From contig NC_067495.1 of assembly GCF_947179515.1 (NCBI RefSeq), positions 66,575,411-66,639,410 on the forward strand: a stretch of DNA of 64,000 nucleotides, in the 5' to 3' direction. This document shows, piece by piece, positions 9,626 to 20,690 of this stretch. The position numbers and the translations under genes are program-made. Origin of the DNA: Apodemus sylvaticus (lineage: Eukaryota > Chordata > Mammalia > Rodentia > Muridae). Numbering within the stretch: position 1 is the first letter of the stretch; each line of letters begins with the position of its first letter. Under the pieces are notes generated by a model. The model saw only the letters and a program-made list of their open reading frames with translations. It made no database searches and had not been told where the DNA came from.

Positions 9626-9964
9626 AAACAATCTTTTAAAACTCAACAAATGTATATTTTGTCACTTAAAGACAAATTGTTAATTTTACAGTTTACTATT
9701 TTTTAATATTATATAAAGGGAGACATTATTTGTTTACTGCATGCAAAGAGCTCAATCAGCCCATGAGACTTGTATGTTAGTTACAGGTTTGCAGGGTATT
9801 TAAAAAGAGGTGATAGATTTTCAGGGATGCTGGAAGTAGGCATTTAGGGGTGGAAAGTGGAGGAATGTGGATACCCAACTCTCTATGTTTTGCTGTGTGA
9901 AATGTATTACATAGTAGTTATGAGAGTGTTTTTGAAAAAAAAAGTGCCCTTGGAAAGAACATAG

Positions 9965-10115
9965 GGTTTGAGGTAAGGCAGGTTTTTTCACTAGCTGTGT
10001 AATTTCAGGCAAGTTATATAGATTGTCTGAGATTCATTTTACTCATCTGGAGAGTAGGAGATAATAATTGGTAATTATTAGGTTGCTATGAAGACTAGAA
10101 ATAATGCTAGTTTCT
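9965..10115 (+). mobile_element. MIR SINE remnant
   Basis: It reads in MIR order: a CACTAGCTGTGTAATTTCAGGCAAGTTA segment, then TGAGATTCATTTTACTCATCTG, then GATAATAATTGG and GGTTGCTATGAAGA. These match the MIR core and 3' part with the wear expected of an element that predates placental radiation. Confidence 0.75.
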
Positions 10116-10383
10116 AAAAATAGACATTTCCTGAACAGTAGTAGAAGATAAAAATATTTCTAGTTCAAAGAATTGTCATTGATTTTCTTGTCAGCTTATC
10201 TAGTGTATCTAAACAAAATTCCCCTCAAATATTTACATATAAACTGAATACATGATTACTCCAAAATCATTTGCTTTCCATAGTATAAACCCACATTCTT
10301 TATTTCCCACTCTCTATAAATAGTTATTGACTACTCAGGCAGTTAATTACGCTATTCAGCACTTGTCTACATACATGCATCCC

Positions 10384-10443
10384 TGTGTGTGTGTGTGTGT
10401 GTGTGTGCGTGCATTTTATGTATATGCTTGGTGTGTGTGTGTG
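10384..10443. repeat. Interrupted (GT)n microsatellite
   Basis: GT runs at 10384-10408 and 10431-10443, separated by about 20 bp. Confidence 0.9.
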
Positions 10444-12517
10444 CTGGATGCTGTATACAAAGATAATCGTACTTGGAGTTTTCTTTCAAAGAGCTCACAG
10501 CTTAGGAAAACAAAGTATGTACTTTGGTATAATAAATATGTAGTTATCTGTTGTTAGTGAAGCGGTAGAAAGTAGATAGAAGTGTTTGGGTATTATTGTT
10601 AAAGAAGGTAGAAATGAGCATCAAGAAGAATCAGGGGAGACATTGTAAAACAAGCTTTTGGGGTGGATTTTAGAAGAAGGTAAGATTTGAACATGTCCAT
10701 ATGGGGATAAAATCAGGGCAAATGAAAATAAGAACATTCTTGATGGAAAAAAGAGTTAAAACTAAGACACAGAGGTTGGACACTGTAGCCTGGGAATAGA
10801 GAAGCAGCAGTCCAATTTGGATGAAGTGCAGAGTACGTGAGGGAAGTGTATGAGTTCACAGACATAATGCGATACAGAGACTCTCAAAGGGAAATGTGAT
10901 ATTTGGCAGAGATGACGGTAACACACAAATGTTTTAAATATGTTTGGTCAAGAAATATGTGGTCCTGGCAATTTTTAACTTCTCACTATATCATAATTTT
11001 CTAAACTACTAGCTCTTACTAACATTCATTCAAAACTGCCAGATAGATTTTTTTTTTAATCTGCAGTATCAACCGTTCTTCTCTCAATATTTTTATGAGC
11101 TTTCTAGTGTATATTTTCTTAACACTCTGTAATTCTGGGTCTGATTTTCTCATGTCAAATGTAGCATAACATGGTCCTGTTGGTTTAATTTTTTCATCTC
11201 AATCACTTCCTCTTGGACATGTTTTCATAACTAGTTTCCATTTCTCCACTTCCATTCCATCCTTGCCATTATTTTGTTCTTGTCATTACTCTTATTTGAT
11301 TTTCTAGCACAGCTGTATCATCTAAACTAAGCGTTGTTCTCTGAGTGCACCCTGACAGAAAGATAGCCCCCTCTTTCTACACTCCGATTATTTCTTGGCT
11401 GAAAGAATGAAGCAGAAAATATCATTAGCAAGGAGTCACATCAGATTCCTGTGACATTTGTACTTTTTCAGTGCACGGCAGCATGTGCAAATGGGAAAGA
11501 TTGCACTGGTGAGTTAATTCTTTGTCAAGGATTGAAAAAAAAAGCCATTTTGGTTTTCTTCATTTTTAAAGAGAATAGTTAATGAAAATAGTCCATAAAA
11601 GAGAATTTGAAAGAGAACAAGTTCAATGAGGGGTATATGGGAGGGCTACACACAAAAGGGAAGAGAGAAATGATATAATTATATTATAATCATGAAAAAT
11701 AGTGTGTTGCAATTTCTTTTTGTTGTTGCTGTTGACTTTAAACAGGATACACGGACTTATGGAGATACTTCCTCCTTCAGCTTGTGTGCACCTGGCTTAC
11801 GGTGCAATAGAATCATGGGGTTGCACTGGTGTGACTGCATTAGATGACACAGTCGCAAAATAAACATTGGTATTTTCAAAGAACTTCATGGGAGCTGTTT
11901 TTTGGCAAGTTTCAGAAGAAATCATTAATAGTGGGTACCCTGAGTAGTGAGAATAGAGGGACCTTTCCATGTTCATTTTTCATTGTTCTGTTGCAATTGG
12001 ATTATTCATAAAATATGAGTAGGCATTTCTTTCGTGGGAAAAAAGCAACCCTACTGCTTTTTGTGTTAGACTACGTTATTATTACAAACCCTAGAGCATG
12101 CAGTCCCAGCCTCTCTCTATGGCACGACTTCCTTCTCACTACTATTGTGTACATCACCTTTCATCAGGACAGTACCTCCCATGCAATGTATTGTCCTTAC
12201 ATTTCTTCTCCTAGCTATCCCCCCATCCCGCTCCCCCCCACCCCCAGCCTGGCCTGGCTTTTCACAGCCGCCTTTAGAAATCTGATCCTTCTTTAGGCTG
12301 CCTCCTCCAAGTAACTTTTCATCATTTCCCTATCCACAGCTGCCTCTTTCTGTGGTTCAGGGCTAATGCTGCAAATGTAGCCACATGGCTTGTGATTCTT
12401 AGGAAGACATTATTTCCTGTTTCAGTATCCCTTGGCCAGTTGCAGGAGCTGTATGATTTGGGGGCATGTTCCTCCTCTGTGTTCAATGATTTCATAAGTG
12501 CATTCTCACTTCTTAAT
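10444..12517. other. Intergenic; possible L1 3' end near 11580-11700
   Basis: No gene seen. Around 11620-11700 the words GTATATGGGAGGG and GGGAAGAGAGAAATGATATAATTATATTATAAT look like the tail of an old Lx-type L1 3' UTR in plus orientation, but the match is short. Confidence 0.35.
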
Positions 12518-12640
12518 TTTTGGTTTTGAAACTTACTGTATTGCCAAGGCTGAGCTGCAACTTGCTAGGTGTAAACTACTTGAACTCCCAATCCCATTTC
12601 AACTTCTTGACTGCTGGGATTTACAGGTGCACATTTCTCT
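12518..12640 (-). mobile_element. Old B1-like SINE
   Basis: The plus strand shows the reverse complement of the B1/Alu layout: a T-rich start with TTGAAACTTACTGTATTGCCAAGGCTGAG, then TTGAACTCCCAATCCCAT, then TGCTGGGATTTACAGGTGCACA. It is highly diverged. Confidence 0.7.
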
Positions 12641-13089
12641 TACAGGTGGTGATTTCTATTTCTAACAATCAGGATTATCATATTTGTGAAAGAATTTACA
12701 AAGATGTTGGGATTGCCCTTTCCAAATACCCCCAAAGTCTTACAATACTACACACAATATTTGCATTTCTGACAAATTTTGTCTGAAATCATTTTAAAGT
12801 TTAATCTGCTTCTTTGATTTGAGCTAAATTCCAACTTTCCAGGAAGTAGAGAGCTGACTTTCCACTGATGAGGAACACAGATTTCAACATTCATCTTCTT
12901 TTGGCAGCAGCATGTGTCCTTTTGGAGAAGAAAAAAAATCACCTGAGCATACCTAAATTGAACACAGATTTGGTGTTATCAAGTCTAATATTTGTAAGTG
13001 TCCTGACATCATATTTAAAGTAATGTTTCATGAGGAACCTAACTTAGAAATGATAAAGGGTATTACTGTTCCCATACATTACCCATGGA

Positions 13090-13265
13090 AATAATAACAA
13101 CAGGATAAACAGCAACTAATACATACTCTTAGTCATTTTAAATGTACTAGATGTTATACTAAGCTCTTTATATATATTAGCTCATTCAGTCTTCCAGCAA
13201 CCATATGAGGTAGCTACTTTCACAAATGAGAACACTGAAGCCCACAAAGACTAAATCAGGTACCA
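13090..13265 (+). mobile_element. MIR SINE remnant
   Basis: Near full-length MIR order: ACTAGATGTTATACTAAGCTCTTTATATATATTAGCTCATTCAGTC, then CAACCATATGAGGTAGCTACTTTCACAAATGAGAACACTGAAGC. It is the best preserved MIR in the window. Confidence 0.85.
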
Positions 13266-14779
13266 AATGCCAATGAAGGTGGCACTTCATTTAGTCATCT
13301 GCCTTCATATTCTTTGTTCTAAATTGCACCAGGCTGCTTTGGTCTGCACACACAGTAATCATGGTAAATTCCTTCCTTTCTGAATCTTATTTCCTTGAAT
13401 GTACTTGGGGAAGTTCTGTTGCTAAAATTTACAAAATGGCTTTCAATTGGCTCGTTATTTCCTGATGTTTTGATCAATTGCAACTTATGTTAATTTTTTT
13501 TCTTTTTTAAGAAGTGCAGAGGTTCTACCAAAACAGTCCAGATACCTGATTTCTCTTGAGAAGTTAGGAAGGCTGGATTTACCAGATTCCTACCTGACAA
13601 AAATCACCAGGAGCTGAGTAAACAGAGGCAAAGTGCTTTAGCTTTGGTAGACACTATAGTTTTCAACACTTTCCCCACTCCTAAGGCTTTACCCGTTCCC
13701 ACTTGTTCTTCTGCTTTCTCTGGCCCCTTCTATATTTAAGTGTCTGAGTTTTTTTAGCTTTGTAAAATTCCTTTCAAATCTCAACATTTAAGAGTTCTAT
13801 ATGGAGCATCCATTATTATAGTTGCTACGGATACACACAAAGAATGTAGGTGAATCCCAAATGAAAGAATCCAGAGATGAAGGAATAAATGATATTATTT
13901 ATATGAAATTCAAGAACAAGTATATCAATCAATACTGTTAGTGCTACATGTCTAAATAGTAGTCAACTCTGGGCAGGAGAGGATAATAACTAGGAAGAGA
14001 AACAGGAATCTCGTGTGGGTGTATTTAATATATTGATCTGAGTGAGCATCACACATAAATATCACTGAAAATTTGTTCTTTGTAGCACATACAAATTTCA
14101 CATTGTTTTTTGAGGAAGATGCCAGTAAAGCATTTTTAAATCTTCTTACAAATTTCCTTAAAAGAGAATTCTGAAGATCTATGGACGTCCTAATGCTCCA
14201 GGGCCTTTGGAGATCTAATTTTTAACATGTACTAAGACCTTTAGGAAGGAGATACATCTGGTAACTTGTGCTTTTTCTCTTTTTCTGACACTTATATATA
14301 CAATTTTGAATTGAGCTGAGTAGTCATGTAAGTGGGATAAAAAGAATAGAAACTCAAGCTCAACAAAAGCATTCTGAGCAAAAGTTTATTTTGGAGCTTG
14401 CTTACAAGTATGCTCATGATTAGGAGAGAGGTGTATCTAACTGAAGGGAATTAATTATTTGGAGAATGTTGTTGAGAAAAATGTTGGTTTTATTTTTTTA
14501 AATGTTGATTTTAAACATTCATTCTAAACTCTTTTGCAGAACAGAACACGTTTAAACAAGCGCCATCATGCTACATTGTTTAAAGACTGGTAGGGCATGC
14601 CTTCGTCAGAATACTCAACTTCTTTCTAGTGGCAGAGTTCACTTTCTGCACAGTGTCTCCTTTGGATATTTTTCCCCTGTCTTGTACTTTCAGTTACTGA
14701 TATCCATACCCTTCAGCAGCACAATCCCACTGTTGCCATTTAAGTCAGTAACAAGTTCTGCTGATTTTCCAGTAAGAAC
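13266..14779. other. Intergenic, no gene seen
   Basis: AT-rich, with no protein-like open frame and no named repeat that I can support. Confidence 0.5.
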
Positions 14780-14946
14780 TTGTATTTGTCTACCTGTCTA
14801 TGTGCACACATGCCCACACTTGCCATGGGATATGTGGGAAGCTCAGAGGACATCTTTATAGATGAAGTTCTTTCTTTCAGAGTGGAACTAATGTCTCTAG
14901 ACTGGAGTAGCAAGTGTCTTTACTAGCTGAGCCATTTTCCTGGGCC
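14780..14946 (-). mobile_element. B3-type SINE
   Basis: The plus strand carries the reverse-complement B3 signature: TGCACACATGCCCACACTTGCCATGGGATATGTGGGAAG, then AGTAGCAAGTGTCTTTACTAGCTGAGCCATTTTCCTGGGCC, the tRNA-derived B2/B3 head read backwards. Confidence 0.75.
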
Positions 14947-15229
14947 ATAATTTTCAGTTTAAAGGGATTCTTAGAAAACATTCGTTATTGCTTAACTTTC
15001 ACCCCTCTCAAAAAATCTTGGGTTATGATAGTATTTTGGGACAGCTGCTATAGGGGAAGTTGAAAGAGATTTTGCTATAAAACTATTTTTCGAGATACAA
15101 CTCGTGATTTTGAATTATTGTATTTGTTGCGGAAGTGGAGAAATCTGTCTTCTCGCAGCTCATTTCAGAAGCTTAGTAACCCAGGAGATGTCTACTGAAG
15201 TAGCTAATGAGAATATAGAGAAGGATTCT

Positions 15230-16300
15230 TTTTTTTTTTTTTACCTCAATACATAAATACAACCTGTTCAATCCATATAATTCTGCTTCTATGTGTATGT
15301 TTTCAGGGTTGACCATTTGCTGTTGTATAGCCAATTGTTATGGTCTTCCCTGGAAAAGACTATTTTTCCTGCTTTGAGTATTCATTAATTGCCTATAGTT
15401 TTCTTTGTAGGGTTGACTTTGTATGAGCATTTCTTCTTCCACATTAGCATGTCCATTGATGTTGTCTTTGGGTCATGTGTTGGCTCAACTTCATGAGTAT
15501 AGCTTCTGACATTGCTAGGAGACAGAGCCTTATAGCAAACTCTGCTCATCTAGCTCAACAATCTTTCTGCCCCATCTTCTGCAATGATTCCTGAGCCTTA
15601 GGTATAGGAGTTATGTTGTAGATGTTTTATCTGGGACTAGACTCTACATCTCTGTACTTTGATTGTCTGTGGCTTTCTCTAATGGTCTTCTGTTGAAAAA
15701 AAAGTTTCCTTGAGGAAGGGCAAGGGCTAGACTTTTTTACGAGAATAGGGACAAATAATTAGAATGTAGTAAGGATTTTGTAAATTGAATGTGGTTTAGT
15801 AAATTGAAACTTGTAGATTCTTTTCCAATATCCATGACTTCACTCACCCTGGCCAGTTGACTAGGTTTTCAGTACCAGACATGGTTTCCCTTTTGTCCAG
15901 TGGGTCTTAAGTCTAATTTGAGAGCTGTTGGTTACTACCAAGGTATGTATACCACTACAGCATCCTTAGAGTTACAGTGTCATACTGATCATTGCTGTGG
16001 TTCGTAGGCATCAGATCTGGGTAGTACTGTTGACTGCATCTTTCCTTTGGAAGCTTGCATGGTGGCTCCTAGCACCATAAGCACTATTCCTTGGGGAGGA
16101 AGCTTTCAGGTCAGTTCCAGGTCTGGGCCTCTGGAACCTGTGTCTGAAGTGCAGGGTGTTACAACAATTAGAGTTTACCTTCTACCTCTGGGGGGGGGCA
16201 GCCAAGGGCAATAACAATAGCTTGTAATGTTTTGGGGGATCTACTTAGATAAACCTGACCAACAACTTAACAGAGGCTTCTTATGCCTGGGGTTGGGAGT
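15230..16300 (-). mobile_element. Old rodent L1 (Lx-type) 3' part
   Basis: It begins on the plus strand with a T run (15230-15241), as expected for the tail of a minus-strand L1. About 1 kb follows whose wording (for example CACCCTGGCCAGTTGACTAGGTTTTCAGT and GGAGGAAGCTTTCAGGTCAGTTCCAG) I recognise from old rodent L1 3' regions. No coding frame survives. The right boundary is approximate. Confidence 0.6.
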
Positions 16301-16961
16301 TTTTGTTAGATTATGTCTGTCTGTCTGTCTCTGTCTTTTGCTGAGGTATAGAACAGCCACTATTCTGTAAATTCATATCTGTTGTCAGCCACAGTGCAGG
16401 CCAAATTTTACAAAAATAGTCTCATTCTACCACATAAAGGAAGAACTCTGGAGTCCCAGTTTCTACCAGGCTGTGGTACAAGACATTTGGTTTTCATGGG
16501 CAAATTACTTAGTTTTCTGAGCTCTGGTACTCCTGCTTATAAGATGATAATGAGCAATAAATAGTACAGTTCTTCTAGAACTTCTTATAAAAACTACCTG
16601 AAATACTCTGTCTCCCAAGATATCATGGGAAAGTCCCTGAACATGGTTCTTGGAACAAAGTCTCTTGGTAGCTATTGCCATTACTCTGGTTATTATGCCT
16701 TTGTATGTGACAATGAGTTGCAAGTAAAGTTTATTGCCAAAGTAGGGGTTATTTTTAAATCCATCCCCATCATGTATTTCTTAGCTGTGACTTAGAACTC
16801 TGAATACTGTTATGTAATGTAGCAATAGTGATATCTATGCAATAGGTTCGAAGAATGAAATAACATTACTGTGATGATCATTTTGTTTAGAGTATTAAGG
16901 AAAAAATCAGCAACTTTAATGAAAGGCTAGGTGCTATATTTATTATATCATTTTTTTAAAA

Positions 16962-17136
16962 ATATTTATTTTTTTATTTATATGTGTATGCTGTTTCTGT
17001 CTTCAGACACACCAGAAGAAGGCATCAGATCCCATTACAGATGGTTGTGAGCCACCATGTGGTTGCTTCGAATTGAACTCAAGACCTCTGGAAGAGCAGT
17101 CACTGGTCTTAACCTCTGAGCCACCCCTCCAGCCCT
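16962..17136 (-). mobile_element. B2 SINE
   Basis: Reverse-complement B2: an AT-rich tail with TATTTATTTTTTTATTTATATG, CTTCAGACACACCAGAAGAAGGCATCAGATCCCATTACAGATGGTTGTGAGCCACCATGTGG, and a tRNA-derived head ending AACCTCTGAGCCACCCCTCCAGCCC. It is nearly complete. Confidence 0.92.
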
Positions 17137-17154
17137 ATTATATCATTTCTTAAG

Positions 17155-17330
17155 AGTTCACCATATTCTGGACATAGTGCTCAGTCCTTTACATGAGTTA
17201 TACATATAGTACATGTTATAAATACTGTTATTGAGCTCAGTTTTTCAGTTAAGAACACTGAGGATGAAAATTGTTATTTAAGCTTGCATAGTTAGGAATT
17301 TTGATCAGATATGGCACCCAAACAGTCTTT
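17155..17330 (+). mobile_element. MIR SINE remnant
   Basis: MIR-like order (CATATTCTGGACATAGTGCTCAGTCCTTTACATGAG ... TTTTTCAGTTAAGAACACTGAGG ... TTAAGCTTGCATAGTTAGG), diverged. Confidence 0.55.
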
Positions 17331-17559
17331 ATCAAAATCACATGCTCTTACACTATAGAAACAATCTAGAATGTAAATTTTTAAAACAAAATTTCTATAT
17401 TAAGTAAAAAACTAAACTAAAATGTAAATATACCATAAATATTTAAGGAGTGCTTTTGATGAGTTACACTTAGTGAATACAGTATATTGGACCCCTGTTT
17501 TGATTATTTTATAATTTGGTCCAATTTCTAAAGAATAGCACTAAATTAATAGTGTTGTC

Positions 17560-17765
17560 CATTAGCATACATCGAAGACTGGTTCTGTGTGAAGCAGACA
17601 TTAGCGTGAGTGCTTTACATAAGTTCTTTCATTTAATATTGGTAATGAATTTATCACCCATGGACATTTATTAATCACAGTTTACATGAAGAAAATGAGG
17701 TGCCTGGGGGTTAGAGGTTGCACATGCACACATGATTTAGTTAGTGGCTAAGTTGTAAGTCTAGT
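17560..17765 (+). mobile_element. MIR SINE remnant
   Basis: MIR-like order: GTGAGTGCTTTACATAAGTTCTTTCATTTAATATTGG, then GAAGAAAATGAGGTGCCTGGGGGTTAGAGG, then a gap and TTAGTGGCTAAGTTGTAAGTCTAGTATC. It lies only about 250 bp from another MIR in the same orientation. Confidence 0.6.
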
Positions 17766-17993
17766 ATCAGCATGGGACTAGACAAGCTCGACATTGGAGT
17801 CCCCAAAATTCCTAGGTTTCCACCAATGTGAAAACAAAGGTGTATAATTTGCAAGTTTCAAAAATCTTCACATTTATAGATTAAATAAAGCTTCAATTTC
17901 CATTTCTTAAAAAATGCAAAATTAACTCAGATGATGTATTTGTATGCTTTAGAATGAATCTGTAGCCTTTTGAATGATTATCTTACAAAGGAA

Positions 17994-17996
<3 letters not shown>

Positions 17997-18028
<32 letters not shown>
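17997..18028. repeat. (GA)n microsatellite
   Basis: Sixteen uninterrupted GA units. Confidence 0.95.
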
Positions 18029-18030
<2 letters not shown>

Positions 18031-19295
18031 ACATTTTTAGAGAATAAAGTTCTGTTTTGTAAGCCATACTGTCATAATTTGTTATAGTACCTTTAGGAAA
18101 CAAAAATTGCTTTCTCCAGTGACCCTGGGTGGACCAGAGCACTGGGACAAAAGGTAGGAATGACCTAGCAGGCAAAAAGAGACACCAGGGTAGGGTGAGG
18201 GAAGACAGCACATTTTGCTGATTACACAATCAAGGACCAGCTCTGGGGGGAGTAATCTTAGAATAGCCTTCCAATGCCCCTGCTCAGTCCAGCTTTCTGT
18301 CTTATACCAATACAGAATCAACAGTGAACAGCTGTCCCCCTAGCTAAGTGTTCAGGAACTAGGAGTTGGAAACAACTTGCACACCCTGGAGACATGAGCC
18401 CTGCCCAGTGTTTCCCCTCTCAGAAATCATCACTTGTCCTTCGAGTGATTTACTTGAGTACTAAAGAGTTTGGCAGGCAAGGCAGTGCTCCCTATGTGGA
18501 CCCTATTCCTCCATCAGAACTGGGAAATTTGTTAAAATCCTTTAAAAATTATCTTTAATGTTTATTTGTTTTGGTTGCTTGCCTTTTGAATACTCATCTG
18601 GCCATTTGTCTTTCTCTCCCTCCCCTTCCTGCCTCCAGCACATCTTCCATTGGCAATGCTACACTGAGCTTGACTAAACTTGGCTCTGTTTTCTGCATCA
18701 GGTGATGTTTCATTTTGACTCACCACTCATGGGAGTAGGGGTGAGCAGGGGTGCTTGGGCTTTGCTTTGCATTTCGCTGATTGGGCCAGAACAGGATGAT
18801 TGGTTCCAACTCATTTTACAGTTTAGATTTGTCCTAATTTGTTTCCTTGGGAAAGGCTTTTTGTTTGTATGTCTTTGCACATCTCCAATGTTTCTACCTT
18901 GTTTGAACACTAGGATGTTATTTGTAGATGTCTCAAGGATACATATCTGACCATGTGGTACCTAGGTTTCATGTCACCATATTACAGTCCTGAATGGCAG
19001 GCTGCACCTCTGCTTACCTGGAACAGTGTTTCTAAGATCAAAATATTTAAACAATACAGATCTGAGCAATAGGCAAGCTGTTGCTGTGGTAAGGAGGGTC
19101 TTTGGTTGCTTTTTTTTTTCTATTGTCAATTAAGGATTTGCTAATGGTTGATCTGATGGTAGCAATCACAGCATACACAGGTCAGTCTCACCAGCTCTTT
19201 GTTGTTGATCCATACAAAGTCTATGAAACAATAATTTATCTAAGAATATAAGGTAGCACATATTCCTCTTTTCGTTTAGATTATGATTATATTTT
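18029..19295. other. Intergenic, no gene seen
   Basis: The open frames at 18082-18321 and 18702-18950 show no recognisable domain, conserved start context or gene partner. No repeat family recognised. Confidence 0.4.
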
Positions 19296-19428
19296 TGTTA
19301 TTTTGAGACAGGGTCTCATGTAGTCTAGGCTAGACTTGAGCTCCCTATGTAGTCAAGGTTGACCTAGAACTCAAGATCCTCTTACCTCAGCCTCCCAAGC
19401 ATCAGGATTGTGCCACCACATCAGATTT
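19296..19428 (-). mobile_element. B1-like SINE
   Basis: Reverse-complement B1: TTTTGAGACAGGGTCTCATGTAGTCTAGGCTAGACTTGAGCTCCCTATGTAGTC ... GACCTAGAACTCAAGATCCTCTTACCTCAGCCTCCCAAG ... GTGCCACCACATCAGA. It is an old subfamily. Confidence 0.85.
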
Positions 19429-19699
19429 TAATCTCCAAATATTAATTTAGGCTTTTATGAGAATCATGTAATACCTCTTAGCAAGAATGAACAATGTTAA
19501 TGTCTCACTTTCCCAATCTGTTTAACGGGTATAGTACTGGCTTCCTACTTTAAAGATATCCATTTCAGTAGCTATAAGGCATGTGCTATTCAAAGATGAT
19601 ATTTTTCTTTCCAAAATCTTTAATATCTAATTTGTGTGAAAATTATTTGAGAATTTCATACAATGCATTTTCTGTAATATAAGTATTCCTGATTTTTAA

Positions 19700-20690
19700 A
19701 CATATTACAGAGCCATAGTAGTTAAATCAGCATGATATTGCCACAAAACTGTCACATTAACCACTGGAATAAAATGAAGGTCCCAGATGTAAATTCATGT
19801 ACCACCAGTCGCCTGATACTTGACAAAGTCATCAAAAATAGACACTGAAGAAAAGACAGCATATTTAACTAATGGTACTGTGAAAATTAGATATCTATTT
19901 GCTGAAGAATGAAACTTGTTTGTTCTTTTTACCCTGCACATATATCAATTCTGAATGAATAGAAGATCTCAATGTTAGAACTGAAATATTGAAACTTCTA
20001 GAAAAAAGAGGGGGAGTCCAATTCAGGATAAATAGTCAGATAAGAACTTCTTTCTCAATTGGATTCTAGTCACCTAAGAAATAGGACTAACAAGTAATCA
20101 GCAAGTGGAACTTCATGAAAATAAAATAGATGCACCATCCTTAGCCACCAGGGAAATGTAAATCAAAACTAGTTTGAGATTTCATCTTATCCCAGTCAGA
20201 ATGAGAAAATTAAAAAAAACAGGAGGCAACTAATACTGGCAAGGGTATGGGTAAGACAAATCTTCAGATACTGCTGGTAAGAGAACAATTTTGTGCACTC
20301 ACTCTGGAAATTAGGGTGGAGTTATTTCAGAAAATTAGAATAGATCTACCATGTAACTTAACTATGTCATTCCTGGGCATATAGCTATAGGAAGAGGGAC
20401 ATGCAAATCCATGGTCATAGCTAGTCTATTCACAATAGCTAGGAAATGGAAACAGCCCAGCTGCCCATCATCTAATGAATGGATAATGAAATTGTAGGGC
20501 TTATGTGCAATGGATTTTATTCACTGGTAAATAACAGTATCATTTTGAAGTTTCAGGTAAATTTATGGAGCTGGAAAACATTGAGTTGAGGGAGGTAACC
20601 GAGACCCAAGAAGACAAATGTCACATGCTCTATACACTTATATGGAGTGCTGAATCTTTAGATTTGTGTATTTAACTTGGAGTGTCCATA
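19700..20690 (+). mobile_element. Old L1, 3' end of ORF2 and 3' UTR
   Basis: Decayed L1 ORF2 C-terminal coding sequence on the plus strand. Recognisable runs include TTAACCACTGGAATAAAATGAAGGTCCCAGA, AATCAAAACTAGTTTGAGATTTCATCTTATCCCAGTCAGAATG, CAGATACTGCTGGTAAGAG, GGAAATTAGGGTGGAG, TCCATGGTCATAGCTAGTCTATTCACAATAGC and ATGGATAATGAAATTGTAG. These follow L1 order. Frameshifts and stops are frequent, so it is inactive. Confidence 0.8.

Noticed and set aside
16962..17136. tRNA-like heads of B2, B3 and ID SINEs as tRNA genes
   Set aside because: They are parts of SINEs with SINE bodies and tails, and lack a foldable tRNA cloverleaf. The same applies to 14780-14946, 24592-24865, 30964-31035 and 33029-33213.
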